The notes under the pieces: generated by a model | What the model saw: only the letters and a program-made list of their open reading frames with translations | Told to the model about the DNA's origin: nothing | The model's database searches: none | NCBI GenBank assembly: GCA_913050035.1 | Contig: CAJXAC010000010.1 | Location: 1 to 48,097 of the forward strand | Direction of reading: 5' to 3' | Length of the DNA: 48,097 nt | Source: an uncultured Gammaproteobacteria bacterium | Lineage (GTDB): Bacteria; Pseudomonadota; Gammaproteobacteria; Pseudomonadales; Azotimanducaceae | Shown: one piece after another, positions 1-9,435 of the stretch | Position numbering within the stretch: position 1 is the first letter of the stretch | Layout: every line of letters begins with the position of its first letter | Translations under genes and position numbers: made by a program

Positions 1-1014
1 TACCTGCGATCGTGTTAATCCGCCGGTATACAAAGGCACTGTCAGTTGCAGCCCATAGATGGTTTGTTCGGTGGTGTCGGTGCCGAAAAAGTTTTGTCCG
101 CCGGTAACGTTCTGCGCTTGGGTAACGGTAGCGTCTACGGTTGGCAGATGTCCGGATTGTTTGGCGCGAATATCGCGGCGCGCCGCAGTCAGCTGAGCGC
201 TGGCAGAATTGATCCCGTAATTTGTCGACATGGCAGCGGTGACCCAGGTCTCTTCATTAAATGGGTCTGGATTGACGATGGGCAGTGCATCTGAGAGGCG
301 ACTTAGCGCGTCGTAGGATTGGCCGGTGAGCGTGCTTAAGGTTTCAAAGGTAATGGCGTAATCACCCTCGGCTTGAATGCCTCGTACCACCGCATTGTCG
401 TAGGCGGCCTGGGACTCCAGTACGTCGGTGATGGCTACCAGTCCCACATCAAAACGCTGTTGTACTTGTTCCAACTGGCGTTTTACCGCGGTGATCTCAG
501 CGTTAGTGGTATCCAATCGGTCCTGAGCACGCAGGATATTGAGATAGGCCTGTACCACCCGCACGATCAGATCTTGTTCCTGAGCTGCAAGGTCATACTC
601 TGCTGCTTTGACGCTGGCACTAGCGCTGCCGACAGTGAACCAACTGGAGACGTTGACCAGGGGCTGACGTAGTTGGGCGTTCCAACCGTGGTCGTTAAAG
701 GTTTGGCCTTGATAGCTTTGGCCGAACGTGGGGCTGGCGGGATTGTTGTCCACTGCGCCGGGAAATTCTCGGACATTTTTACTGGTGCTGACGCTTCCGC
801 CCACGTTTGGCAGCAGCGCAGAGCGTGCTTGCGGCAACTGCTCTTTGGCTGCAGCATAGGCGGCCTTGGCGGCTCCGATTACTGGATCTCGCTCCGCCGC
901 GGTTTGGTAGACGCCCAGCACGTCGACGGCATAGACGGCGGTGCTGCTGAATAAACTGGCACACATAATCGTAGCCGTAGTCAGAGACCTACTTAGTTGT
1001 GGAGCTATGCGCAT
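1..1014 (-). CDS. tolC: TolC-family outer-membrane efflux protein (partial, C-terminus beyond window)
   Basis: Reading the minus strand from an ATG at 1014 gives 338 codons that stay open to base 1, so the C-terminal part lies outside the window. The N-terminus has a signal peptide (about residues 1-29, ending STAVYA), followed by the TolC start region (VDVLGVYQTAAERDP) and the first outer-membrane-factor repeat (QLPQARSALLPNVG; later QRFDVGLVAITDVLESQAAYD). These proteins are trimeric outer-membrane channels for tripartite efflux pumps and type I secretion. AGGA lies about eight bases before the ATG. Divergent orientation to the yqiB-cpdA-parE block is the same as around tolC in E. coli and Pseudomonas, which supports the tolC name over a generic paralogue. 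Confidence 0.93.
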   Translation of the reverse strand, partial: MRIAPQLSRSLTTATIMCASLFSSTAVYAVDVLGVYQTAAERDPVIGAAKAAYAAAKEQLPQARSALLPNVGGSVSTSKNVREFPGAVDNNPASPTFGQSYQGQTFNDHGWNAQLRQPLVNVSSWFTVGSASASVKAAEYDLAAQEQDLIVRVVQAYLNILRAQDRLDTTNAEITAVKRQLEQVQQRFDVGLVAITDVLESQAAYDNAVVRGIQAEGDYAITFETLSTLTGQSYDALSRLSDALPIVNPDPFNEETWVTAAMSTNYGINSASAQLTAARRDIRAKQSGHLPTVDATVTQAQNVTGGQNFFGTDTTEQTIYGLQLTVPLYTGGLTRSQV

Positions 1015-1292
1015 AAATCATTCCTAACCGTAATCGAAGCGTTTGCTGCTAAGTGCCGCGGGGGGAAGTGTACCCACCTTAGCGGCCAAAGTGCACATTT
1101 GTTACTTTTCTTAACACTTTTTCGGAGCGGAATGCAGATTACGCCTTTAAATGTGAAAATTTCCTGCTTTTTATGACACAAAGACCGCATTGAGGTGCGG
1201 TTTCATCGTGACCTTGGGCGTTAGCCTCGTTATATTCGTGCGTCGCGTGCTCTTAGCGCGAGTATTGCTCATAACATTGCAAGGGATGCGGG
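1015..1292. promoter_or_regulatory. Divergent tolC / yqiB intergenic region
   Basis: This gap must hold the start signals of both tolC and the yqiB operon. A small hairpin (ACCGCA 1184-1189, loop TTGAGG, TGCGGT 1196-1201) lies in the middle. I found no convincing -35/-10 pair on either strand; TATATT at 1231 has no well-spaced -35. An E. coli-type nudF gene, which sits here in that species, is absent. Confidence 0.3.
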
Positions 1293-1856
1293 ATCATCGA
1301 TAAGCGACCGGAAACTACTGAAGACATTCTTAGTCGCTCCACGGCACTGGCGGACGGCTTTGCCTCGGGTGGCTTTGCCAATAAGGCATTTTCGTCGCGC
1401 TACCGACGGCAATATACGATCGATTTGGTTGCGCACATGGCGGAATGCGATCTCAATTACGAGCGTTTGATGCGGCTATTCCCGAACGTACTCAGCGAAG
1501 ATCAACGCTGTATATCCCTCCTCAGCGAGTCCCGAGAGGACACTCCGCGTACCGTAGTCGAGTTGCAGGTGCTCGAGCGCAGTCGCTATACGACATTGAT
1601 CCAACTAGTGCAGCGACCACAGCTTAGTTGGGGTCGCAGTCCAAACATGCGTATTCGCATGTACCACGATGCGAAAAGTGCTGAAGTGGTCGAGTACCAG
1701 CATCAAAACCGCTTTCACGGCAGTTATGAAATACCCAACCGGCGTATGCGCCAACGCGATGAGAAGGCTCAGCTCAATCAATTTTTAGGTGAGTACCTGC
1801 GTTACTGCTTGGCGGTCGGCGGCGCTGTGGATGTGCCGCTTAAGTTGGGCGGCTAA
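1293..1856 (+). CDS. yqiB: DUF1249 family protein (YqiB-like), start codon uncertain
   Basis: The protein matches the YqiB/DUF1249 family, of unknown function: it has the MAECDLNYERLMRLFP opening, SRYTTLIQLVQ, RMYHDAKSAEV, and the terminal RDEKAQLNQFLGEYLRYCLAVGG. Its place between tolC and cpdA is also the E. coli position. The first conventional start in frame is TTG 1425, which would cut off residues (RYRRQYTID) that belong to the family core. The frame is open back to a stop at 1272 with no ATG, GTG or TTG. I place the start at ATC 1293, six bases after AAGGGA (1281-1286). The alternative is the ATG at 1286, one base out of frame, which a single extra G in GGG 1290-1292 would explain. Product identity is firm; the start is not. 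Confidence 0.8.
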   Translation: MIDKRPETTEDILSRSTALADGFASGGFANKAFSSRYRRQYTIDLVAHMAECDLNYERLMRLFPNVLSEDQRCISLLSESREDTPRTVVELQVLERSRYTTLIQLVQRPQLSWGRSPNMRIRMYHDAKSAEVVEYQHQNRFHGSYEIPNRRMRQRDEKAQLNQFLGEYLRYCLAVGGAVDVPLKLGG

Positions 1857-1861
1857 TATTC

Positions 1862-2611
1862 TTGGCACGGCGAGTTCTGCACATCAGCGATTGCCACTTG
1901 GTAGCCCCTGGCGAGACCCTGCTGCAAACGAATACTGAAGCAACTCTGAGAGCTGTATTAGAGCAAGCCGCTGATGAAGCCATGCAAAGTGGCTGTGACG
2001 CCATTATCGCTTCAGGAGATCTTGCGCATACACCCACAGTGCCGGTATACGAACGTTTTCTGAGCATCCTTAATGACTACTTCAGCGTGCCGATGTTAAC
2101 TCTGCCTGGCAATCATGACGTGTGGCATGCCATGCAGCAGGCGGGGATGTCCATGGACCCTATCGTCTGGGAGGACTGGCATCTGCAGGGGTTAGATAGT
2201 CACGAAGATGATAGACCTAGGGCGCTGATCACTGAGATGGATCGTCAGGCCGTAGAACAAGGGTTAGGGCGGGGTGCGGCACGCTGGGTGCTGTTGGCAA
2301 CCCATCACCCCTTGGTTGCCATCGACTGCCCGTGGTTGGACAAAGACCGCATCATAGGCCCGTTGGAGTTAATGAATTGGCTGCACGATGCCAGTGGCCA
2401 GCGGTTGCGCGGTGCAGTTTTTGGTCACGCCCACCAGGAGGTTGAGGGTCGAGTAGGGGCATGGCCGGTATTTGGTGTGCCATCCACTTGCTTTCAATTC
2501 CGTCCCCGCAGCGCCAAGTTCGCAGTGGACGATAATGCCCCTGGCTATCAATGGTTGAACTTGGCAGAGGACGGAACAGTTAACAGAGCGGTTAGCAGAG
2601 TGAGTTTGTGA
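1862..2611 (+). CDS. cpdA: 3',5'-cyclic AMP phosphodiesterase CpdA (metallophosphoesterase)
   Basis: This 249-residue class III phosphodiesterase hydrolyses cAMP to AMP and so tunes CRP/Vfr signalling in the cytosol. The calcineurin-like metal-binding motifs are all visible: HISDCHL near residue 7 (D-x-H), SGDLAH near 51 (GD), LPGNHDVWH near 81 (GNHD), THHPL near 141, and VFGHAHQE near 182 (GHxH). It starts at TTG 1862, five bases after the yqiB stop, with only a weak ribosome-binding site, so translational coupling to yqiB is likely. Position before parE matches E. coli, although the esterase gene yqiA found there is missing. Some family members act on other phosphoesters, so substrate is by family and synteny. 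Confidence 0.88.
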   Translation: MARRVLHISDCHLVAPGETLLQTNTEATLRAVLEQAADEAMQSGCDAIIASGDLAHTPTVPVYERFLSILNDYFSVPMLTLPGNHDVWHAMQQAGMSMDPIVWEDWHLQGLDSHEDDRPRALITEMDRQAVEQGLGRGAARWVLLATHHPLVAIDCPWLDKDRIIGPLELMNWLHDASGQRLRGAVFGHAHQEVEGRVGAWPVFGVPSTCFQFRPRSAKFAVDDNAPGYQWLNLAEDGTVNRAVSRVSL

Positions 2612-2715
2612 AGCCCATCACCCTATTGGCTCGTCAAGGCGATATACTGTCGCGGTCCTTTCCTAGGGCAACACCTCTACAGCATTGCTTAAGATAAAAC
2701 GGCGCATAAAACTCT

Positions 2716-4611
2716 ATGGCAGCAAAAGAATATTCGGCGAAATCGTTACAGGTACTTTCCGGTCTAGAACCCGTGCGGCGGCGACCGGGGATGTACACAG
2801 ACACTGCTCGCCCAAATCACCTGGTACAGGAGGTGGTAGACAACAGTGTGGACGAAGCGATCGCTGGACATGCGCGCGAGATAGAAGTTGCTCTAAACAA
2901 AGATGGCTCGGTAGAAGTTATCGACGATGGGCGTGGTATGCCGGTAGACAAACACCCGGAGCATAAGGTTTCGGGGGTGGAGCTTATTCTTACGCGGCTG
3001 CACGCAGGAGGTAAGTTCGATAACGAAAACTACAATTTCTCCGGCGGTTTGCATGGCGTTGGTGTGTCTGTAGTCAATGCGCTATCGGATTGGCTCGAGG
3101 TGGAAATAAAGCGCGACGGCAATTTGTACCGTCAGCGCTATGAGCGCGGTGAACCGGTCACGACGCTGGAGGTAGTGGATACCGTGGGTAAGCGTAATAC
3201 CGGTACCCGTGTGTTATTCAAACCCGAAGCCGGCTATTTTGACTCCCCTACCATCAGTGTCAGTAAACTACGCCATCTGTTGCGTGCTAAGGCGGTCTTG
3301 TGTCCGGGTCTGCGGGTCAGTTTAGCCGTCGAAGCAGACGCTACTCAGAACGAGACTTGGTATTTCGCCGATGGTCTGCAGGAGTACTTAGAGCAAGCCT
3401 TGGGCGACGCTGAGTGCATTCCTCTGACCACGGTCATGCACAGTGCAAGTGGTACCGGTGAAGCCGTCGACTATGCTCTGAAGTGGCTTGTGGATGGTCC
3501 GGCACCTCTGGCTGAATCCTACGTTAACCTTATTCCCACACCCCAAGGCGGCACCCATGTGAATGGTCTGCGCTCTGGTCTGATCGATGCGCTCAAGGAA
3601 TTTTGCGAATTTCGCGATTTGATTCCACGGGGCGTCAAGCTCACCGGTGATGATATTTGGGAGCAATGCAGCTATGTCCTCAGCGCCAAGCTTGCAGATC
3701 CCCAATTCGCCGGTCAGACCAAGGAACGTTTGTCCTCGCGTCAGGCGGCTGTGTTTGTAGCGGGTGCAGCAAAAGATGCTTTCAGCTTGTGGTTAAACGA
3801 ACACGCTAGTGAGGGAGAGAGCATTGCTGAGCTGGCCATTAGCAATGCACAGCGGCGTATTCAGGCAGCCAAGAAAGTTGCGCGTAAGCGCGTGACTGCC
3901 GGTCCGGCGTTGCCGGGCAAGTTGGCCGATTGTTCGGGGCAAGATGCCCAAAGTGCTGAGCTGTTCCTGGTCGAGGGGGAGTCAGCTGGAGGCAGTGCCA
4001 AACAAGCACGGGATCGGGAGTTCCAGGCGGTACTGCCACTGCGCGGTAAAATCCTCAATACCTGGGAGGTGGATTCGTCCCAGGTGCTTGGCTCCCAAGA
4101 AGTTCATGACATCGCTCTGGCAATTGGTGTCGATCCAGGTTCAAGTGACTTAGCGAATTTGCGCTATCACAAAATCTGCATTTTGGCGGATGCAGACTCT
4201 GACGGTCTGCATATCGCAACTTTGCTATGTGCACTATTTGTTAAGCATTTCCGCTCTTTGGTTGCGGCTGGGCACGTGTTTGTAGCGATGCCGCCGCTAT
4301 ATCGGATAGATGTTGGTAAGGACGTGTACTACGCGCTTGATGATTCCGAGCGCAATGGAATTTTGGATCGTGTTGCGACAGAAAATAAACGTGCCAACCC
4401 GTCGGTGCAGCGGTTCAAGGGTCTGGGCGAGATGAATCCTATGCAACTCCGCGAAACCACCATGGTGCCGGAGACTCGGCGGCTTGTGCAGTTAACCCTC
4501 GATGCAGGACGTAAGACTGATGAAACCATGGACATGCTGCTGGCGAAAAAACGCTCGTCAGAGCGTCGCACCTGGCTCGAGAAGAAAGGCGATCAGGCGT
4601 CTATTGCCTAG
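2716..4611 (+). CDS. parE: DNA topoisomerase IV subunit B ParE
   Basis: ParE is the ATPase subunit of topoisomerase IV, which unlinks daughter chromosomes with ParC. At 631 residues it is the usual length. The GHKL ATPase shows DNSVDEAIAGH at 42-52, DGRGMPV at 71-77 and GGLHGVGVSVVNALS from about 110. The TOPRIM domain shows ELFLVEGESAGG at 415 and the metal-binding DADSDG at 492-497; QRFKGLGEM near 565 follows. The region PLRGKILN looks wild type at the position tied to quinolone resistance. TATACT at 2643-2648 is a possible -10 without a good -35. parC follows after 46 bases, so the two subunits are probably co-transcribed. It is told apart from GyrB by its shorter length and its pairing with parC. 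Confidence 0.97.
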   Translation: MAAKEYSAKSLQVLSGLEPVRRRPGMYTDTARPNHLVQEVVDNSVDEAIAGHAREIEVALNKDGSVEVIDDGRGMPVDKHPEHKVSGVELILTRLHAGGKFDNENYNFSGGLHGVGVSVVNALSDWLEVEIKRDGNLYRQRYERGEPVTTLEVVDTVGKRNTGTRVLFKPEAGYFDSPTISVSKLRHLLRAKAVLCPGLRVSLAVEADATQNETWYFADGLQEYLEQALGDAECIPLTTVMHSASGTGEAVDYALKWLVDGPAPLAESYVNLIPTPQGGTHVNGLRSGLIDALKEFCEFRDLIPRGVKLTGDDIWEQCSYVLSAKLADPQFAGQTKERLSSRQAAVFVAGAAKDAFSLWLNEHASEGESIAELAISNAQRRIQAAKKVARKRVTAGPALPGKLADCSGQDAQSAELFLVEGESAGGSAKQARDREFQAVLPLRGKILNTWEVDSSQVLGSQEVHDIALAIGVDPGSSDLANLRYHKICILADADSDGLHIATLLCALFVKHFRSLVAAGHVFVAMPPLYRIDVGKDVYYALDDSERNGILDRVATENKRANPSVQRFKGLGEMNPMQLRETTMVPETRRLVQLTLDAGRKTDETMDMLLAKKRSSERRTWLEKKGDQASIA

Positions 4612-4657
4612 CCTCATTAGTTTTAAGTGCCAACCTTATTTAAGTAGGTAGAAAAAC

Positions 4658-6913
4658 ATGGATGAAGAAGTCCAAGGCAGTGATCAAGAAACCATGCCGT
4701 TGTCGGTGTATACCGAGCGCGCATATCTGGATTACTCCATGTACGTTATCAACGACCGTGCGTTACCGCATATTGGTGACGGACTCAAACCTGTGCAGCG
4801 GCGCATTATTTATGCCATGGGGGAGTTGGGTTTAAATAGTCAGGCCAAGTTCGTTAAGTCAGCGCGCACGGTCGGCGATGTATTGGGCAAATTTCATCCA
4901 CATGGCGACAGCGCCTGTTACGAAGCCATGGTGCTAATGGCGCAGCCTTTTTCCTTTCGGTATCCGCTGGTAGACGGTCAGGGTAACTGGGGTGCGCCAG
5001 ACGACCCTAAATCGTTTGCCGCAATGCGCTATACCGAGGCGCGATTGTCGCGCTATGCAGACTTGCTGCTCGCAGAATCTCGCCAAGGCACTGTGGACTA
5101 TGTGGCGAATTTTGACGGTACCGTCGATGAGCCCAAGTTATTACCGGCCCAGGTGCCGTATCTATTGCTTAACGGTAGTACGGGTATTGCGGTGGGTATG
5201 GCTACTGACATCCCGCCGCATAACTTTAATGAAGTGCTGAGTGCGTGCATTCACATGCTCGATAACCCGAAAGCCAGCGTTGCGGATTTGATGACCCATA
5301 TCAAGGCGCCTGATTACCCGACAGCGGCCCAAATCATTACGCCAGAATCAGAGATTCGAGAAATTTACGAAACCGGGCGCGGTAGCATTCGAGCTCGTGC
5401 GGTATACCACAAAGAAAATGGTGAAATAGTAATCACGGCGCTACCACATCAAACCTCGCCAGCTAAGATTTTGGAGCAGATTGCTCAGCAAATGCAGGCG
5501 CGCAAGTTGCCGATGCTGGTGGATTTACGTGACGAATCTGATCACGAAAACCCCATGCGCCTAGTATTGGTGCCGCGGTCTAATCGGGTGGATTATGAGC
5601 GCTTGATGAGCCATTTGTTTGCCACCACTGATCTGCAGCGCAACTATCGGGTGAATTTGAACATTATTGGTTTGGATCAACGCCCGGCGGTTAAGAATCT
5701 CGCGCAAATAATAAAAGAGTGGCTGCGATATCGCTTGGATGTTGTCACTCGGCGATTAAATTTCCGTCTCGACAAAATTAATGATCGGTTGCATATCCTC
5801 GACGGCTTGCTGGTTGCTTATCTAAATCTTGATGAAGTGATTCGCATTATTCGCGAGGAAGAAAACCCCCGTCAGGAATTGATGCAGCGTTTTAAACTCT
5901 CTGAAATTCAGGCGAATGCGATTTTAGACCTGCGCCTACGACAGTTGGCGAAACTGGAAGAAATTAAACTGCAAACAGAGAAAGACGAGTTGGCCAGTGA
6001 GAAGGCAGGTCTGGAGAAAACCTTAAGCTCGAAAGCGCGCCTGCAAACTCTGATGAAGAAAGAGTTGTTGGCGCTGGCTGCTGATTATGGTGATGAGCGC
6101 CGTTCACCTCTAGTAGCAGTGGACGAAGCACGGGCGTTTAGCGAAGAAGATTTGCTAACTAACGACCCCATTACTGTGGTGGTCTCAGATAAGGGTTGGG
6201 TGCGTGCGGCCAAAGGCCATGAGTTGGATCCGGCAGAGCTGGCCTACCGTAGCGGCGACCAATTTGCGCAAGCGGCCCGAGGCCGCACCAACGAGATACT
6301 GGTCTTTTTGGATTCTCATGGTCGAACCTATAACACTCCAGCCCACAGTTTGCCCTCCGCACGAGGCCAGGGCGAGCCGCTAACCGGACGCTTTAAGCCA
6401 AAAGATGGCGCGCGCTTTGTTGGTGTCGCCATGGGTGGCAGCGCGACCAAGGTGTTGCTGGCCAGTAATGCAGGCTTCGGTTTTATCGGACCTCTAGCCG
6501 ACATGGTCACCAAGAATAAAGCTGGTAAAGCTTGCTTAAGTGTCTCTGCAGGTGCCGAAGCATTGCCGCCAATCGTGATTCCTCCTACCATTTTGGAAGC
6601 TAACGGCGGATTAGTCGCCGCAGTAACGAATCAAGGGCGGCTGTTGATTTTTAAGCTGGCAGATTTGCCAGAGCTGTCGCGCGGCAAAGGCAACAAACTA
6701 ATAAATATTCCCGGGGCTGCATTCAAGGCCGGCGAGGAAAGCATGTTAGCTGTCGCAGTGCTTGGTGAGAGCGACGAGCTGATTGTGCATGCGGGCCAAC
6801 GTCATCTGACAATGAAACGAAAAGACTACGACAACTATATTGGTGAACGGGCGCGTCGAGGCGGCAAGTTACCTCGAGGATTTCAAAAGGTCGATCGGTT
6901 GACGGTTGGCTAG
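4658..6913 (+). CDS. parC: DNA topoisomerase IV subunit A ParC
   Basis: ParC is the DNA cleaving and rejoining subunit of topoisomerase IV. The 751 residues match the E. coli length. The winged-helix/tower core opens with [18 protein letters not shown]; the catalytic tyrosine is Tyr125 in [10 protein letters not shown]. The quinolone-determining region [12 protein letters not shown] keeps Ser85 and Glu89, the sensitive form. The C-terminal part is a degenerate beta-pinwheel (for example [33 protein letters not shown]), lacking the GyrA box, which fits a decatenase. A purine-rich stretch (AAGTAGGTAG) precedes the ATG. It lies just downstream of parE and converges with the next gene, with a 26-base gap. 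Confidence 0.97.
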   Translation: MDEEVQGSDQETMPLSVYTERAYLDYSMYVINDRALPHIGDGLKPVQRRIIYAMGELGLNSQAKFVKSARTVGDVLGKFHPHGDSACYEAMVLMAQPFSFRYPLVDGQGNWGAPDDPKSFAAMRYTEARLSRYADLLLAESRQGTVDYVANFDGTVDEPKLLPAQVPYLLLNGSTGIAVGMATDIPPHNFNEVLSACIHMLDNPKASVADLMTHIKAPDYPTAAQIITPESEIREIYETGRGSIRARAVYHKENGEIVITALPHQTSPAKILEQIAQQMQARKLPMLVDLRDESDHENPMRLVLVPRSNRVDYERLMSHLFATTDLQRNYRVNLNIIGLDQRPAVKNLAQIIKEWLRYRLDVVTRRLNFRLDKINDRLHILDGLLVAYLNLDEVIRIIREEENPRQELMQRFKLSEIQANAILDLRLRQLAKLEEIKLQTEKDELASEKAGLEKTLSSKARLQTLMKKELLALAADYGDERRSPLVAVDEARAFSEEDLLTNDPITVVVSDKGWVRAAKGHELDPAELAYRSGDQFAQAARGRTNEILVFLDSHGRTYNTPAHSLPSARGQGEPLTGRFKPKDGARFVGVAMGGSATKVLLASNAGFGFIGPLADMVTKNKAGKACLSVSAGAEALPPIVIPPTILEANGGLVAAVTNQGRLLIFKLADLPELSRGKGNKLINIPGAAFKAGEESMLAVAVLGESDELIVHAGQRHLTMKRKDYDNYIGERARRGGKLPRGFQKVDRLTVG

Positions 6914-6939
6914 GCGCAATCCGCGGTTGTCAGCCCCGA

Positions 6940-8049
6940 TTAACTGAAGCCTAAAATCACTTCAGCCTGTTCGGTGACCAGATGCGCGTCCCGTTCTGGC
7001 AGTGCGGTGACGCTATACAAGGTTTGGCCGTGTGCCACATCAGGAAGTATCGGGTGATCGAAGTATTGCGCCCAGCTTTTCTCAATGTCGTTGAGGTTTA
7101 TATAAACCTCATTGCTTATAAGCGCTGTATTCTTCCGTGCCAGCGCTGCCAGGGTCAGATCCGCATCAACATTGGCTAAGCCGTCTATTTGGGCGGCATC
7201 GAGGGCATGCATCTCGCTGGGATCACCAGGACAGACAGCCGTACGTAAATAACAACGAAATTGCCCTAGGGTTTCGTATTCCAGTAACAGCTCTTGTAAC
7301 AGAAAGGTCGCATACAAGGCCTGCAGGCCGCTAATGGATCTTTGGTTCAACACCAAGCAAGCGCCCTGACTGTTCAACGGCATAGCGAAGCCCGGGTATA
7401 CGGCGCACACTTCGCGGCCCATATTTACCGCGTCAGCGACTGCTTGCTCGCGTTCTGGCTTTGACAATGCCAGTTGGTTAATAAGATTAATCACTAGGCA
7501 GTAGCTTGGTGTGGCTCCGGAGTCCTCCTGCTGCACTGACACAATGGGTAGTGAGCGATTGCCGCGCGCGCTCAGTTGCATTAACAACACCGTCAGCCAA
7601 GGTGCCGCTATGACCGTAGCAAGGCTCGCCAGCCAGCGGATCCATGGTTTGGGCGGCTGAAACGCTTGGGTATTGAGATGCAGGCTGACATAGCCGGTAA
7701 TCGTATCGTCGATGCTTGCGGTTGCGGTAAAGCGACTGGTGCCATCCTGGCTGCCACTCATGGCGATAACATTATTGGCATTATCAAAAAATGTTACGCC
7801 GTCGATCTCATCTATGCTGCTGACATGGTTAGCGATAACGGCAAGATTGATGCGCTGGTTGTCGAGTAGATCGCCAGCGGTAGTTTTAGCCAAGGTATTT
7901 GCCAGGGTCGAACCAAAACGTTCCGCCTCGCGCTGGTCGGATCCGCCACCAAACCAAATAGCAGCGAGTGCAATTGCACATACAGCGCTGGCCGTGGTCG
8001 CGGCTGGCAAAGTAGCTTTGGTTGACCTGAAGCGTTTCCACCAGGGCAT
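6940..8049 (-). CDS. AhpA/YtjB (Smp-like) membrane protein
   Basis: This is a 369-residue inner-membrane protein of the AhpA/YtjB (Smp) type, called mainly from architecture and place: the family is encoded next to and divergent from serB in E. coli and Pseudomonas, as here. Two membrane segments are visible, at about 15-35 (ATTASAVCAIALAAIWFGGG) and about 135-160 (WIRWLASLATVIAAPWLTV). Between them is a roughly 100-residue periplasmic domain containing VIANHVSSIDEIDGVTFFD, typical of a small sensor-like fold. A long cytoplasmic region follows. The biochemical function is not known to me. GAGGA lies about eleven bases upstream of the ATG. Sequence similarity in the C-terminal half cannot be judged without a search. 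Confidence 0.7.
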   Translation of the reverse strand: MPWWKRFRSTKATLPAATTASAVCAIALAAIWFGGGSDQREAERFGSTLANTLAKTTAGDLLDNQRINLAVIANHVSSIDEIDGVTFFDNANNVIAMSGSQDGTSRFTATASIDDTITGYVSLHLNTQAFQPPKPWIRWLASLATVIAAPWLTVLLMQLSARGNRSLPIVSVQQEDSGATPSYCLVINLINQLALSKPEREQAVADAVNMGREVCAVYPGFAMPLNSQGACLVLNQRSISGLQALYATFLLQELLLEYETLGQFRCYLRTAVCPGDPSEMHALDAAQIDGLANVDADLTLAALARKNTALISNEVYINLNDIEKSWAQYFDHPILPDVAHGQTLYSVTALPERDAHLVTEQAEVILGFS

Positions 8050-8199
8050 GAATCGTAATCCTCGCTGAGAAAAATAACCCTAGCACATTGCGTTGCGAGT
8101 GGCGGCTAGAGTTCTCAATTTGTAGTGGCTGAAACGCCACTTAAAGCGCCATAACCGCTACACTGAAGCGCTTTGGTTGTAGGGCGTGGAGTACTTGAA

Positions 8200-9435
8200 T
8201 TGTCAGACGATGTCATTCTTATAAGCGTATCGGGTCGCGATCAGCCTGGCATGATGTCGCGCCTGATGGCGGCACTACAGGATGTTGAGGCGGATATTTT
8301 AGACATTGGCCAAGCGGTGATTCATAACGAATTAGCGCTTGCGGTGCTTGCTCGAGTAGTCGCAATAGCTGATTCCCGTATGCGTATCGAAAGCGCATGT
8401 GCGTCCGAAGATGTAGTGGTGCGCATAACACCGGTGCAATCGTCCGATCAAGTGATGTGGTCGGAATTTACTGACGCAAATCGCCTCATTGTTACGGTTA
8501 TGGCTTTGAACGACGGCGTTGATGCGATGCATGCGGTCAGTGAACTGACCTATCAATACGGTTTGAATATTGATTTTGTACGCCGCCTGACCAAGGCGGC
8601 CCAGGATATCGCCGGTGCTGCAGTGCCGCGGCTGTGTGTAGAGATGCGCGTAAGTGGTACCCGGGCATCCGCAGATGATCGTCAATCCTTGCAAAAAGAC
8701 CTTACTCAAGCTGCTGAGCGACTTGGGTTCGATTTCAGTGTCCAGGCAGATACGGTATTTCGCCGCAACCGTCGTCTGGTTGTGTTGGATATGGACTCCA
8801 CGTTGATCGCCGAAGAGGTGATGGATGAATTGGCTAAACGCCATGGGTTTGGGGAACAAGTCGTGGCGATCACCGAGGCCGCAATGGCTGGAGAAATAGA
8901 CTTTAAAGAGAGCTTCCGGCAGCGCGCGCGCTTATTGCGCGGTATGCCCAGAGCGTTTCTGCAGGAGGTTGCTGAATCAGTAAAGCTTAACGATGGGGCG
9001 CATCGATTGATCAAGGCGTTAAAGCACTTTGGTTATCGCACAGCAGTCATCTCCGGTGGCTTTCAATATGTGGGCGAATACTTAGCTAAGGACTTGGGAA
9101 TTGATTATATCTACGCCAATACGCTTGAAATCGTTGACGGTAAGATGACCGGTGAGGTTATGGGCGATATTGTTGATGCCGAGTCGAAAGCGCGCATCCT
9201 GATGTCGCTTGCCGAACGCGAAGGCATTACGTTAGAGCAAACTATTGCGGTAGGAGATGGTGCTAATGATCTGCCGATGTTGACCGCCGCTGGCCTGGGA
9301 ATCGCCTACCACGCCAAGGCGGTGGTCAAAGAAAGCGCCCGACACTCGATCTCGAATTTTGGCCTGGACGCAATTTTGTACCTAATCGGATTCAGCGATA
9401 GCGACATTGAGCAGGCACTCAGTCAGGGCAGTTAA
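8200..9435 (+). CDS. serB: Phosphoserine phosphatase SerB with N-terminal ACT region
   Basis: SerB dephosphorylates L-phosphoserine, the last step of serine synthesis. The HAD motifs are clear: DMDSTL at 197-202 with nucleophile Asp197 and acid Asp199, ISGGFQYV (motif II), a conserved lysine in YHAKAVVKE, and GDGANDLPM at 352-360. The N-terminal 180 residues hold an ACT domain (ISVSGRDQPGMMSRL, DILDIGQAVIHNE) followed by a second ACT-like segment, as in Pseudomonas and mycobacterial SerB and longer than in E. coli. I start at TTG 8200 because GGAG (8188-8191) is eight bases upstream and the family begins there; an upstream TTG at 8173 would add nine residues of no homology. The stop shares the bases TTAA 9432-9435 with the convergent epmB stop. 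Confidence 0.94.
   Translation: MSDDVILISVSGRDQPGMMSRLMAALQDVEADILDIGQAVIHNELALAVLARVVAIADSRMRIESACASEDVVVRITPVQSSDQVMWSEFTDANRLIVTVMALNDGVDAMHAVSELTYQYGLNIDFVRRLTKAAQDIAGAAVPRLCVEMRVSGTRASADDRQSLQKDLTQAAERLGFDFSVQADTVFRRNRRLVVLDMDSTLIAEEVMDELAKRHGFGEQVVAITEAAMAGEIDFKESFRQRARLLRGMPRAFLQEVAESVKLNDGAHRLIKALKHFGYRTAVISGGFQYVGEYLAKDLGIDYIYANTLEIVDGKMTGEVMGDIVDAESKARILMSLAEREGITLEQTIAVGDGANDLPMLTAAGLGIAYHAKAVVKESARHSISNFGLDAILYLIGFSDSDIEQALSQGS

Noticed and set aside
1184-1203. Hairpin ACCGCA/TGCGGT with TTT as a terminator
   Set aside because: It sits between two divergent starts, where no transcript should end, and the T-run is only three bases.
2626-2648. TTGGCT ... TATACT as a parE promoter
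   Set aside because: The spacer is only 11 bases; the -10 alone is not enough.
4870-4930. Quinolone-resistance substitutions in parC
   Set aside because: Ser85 and Glu89 are the sensitive residues, so there is no resistance signature.
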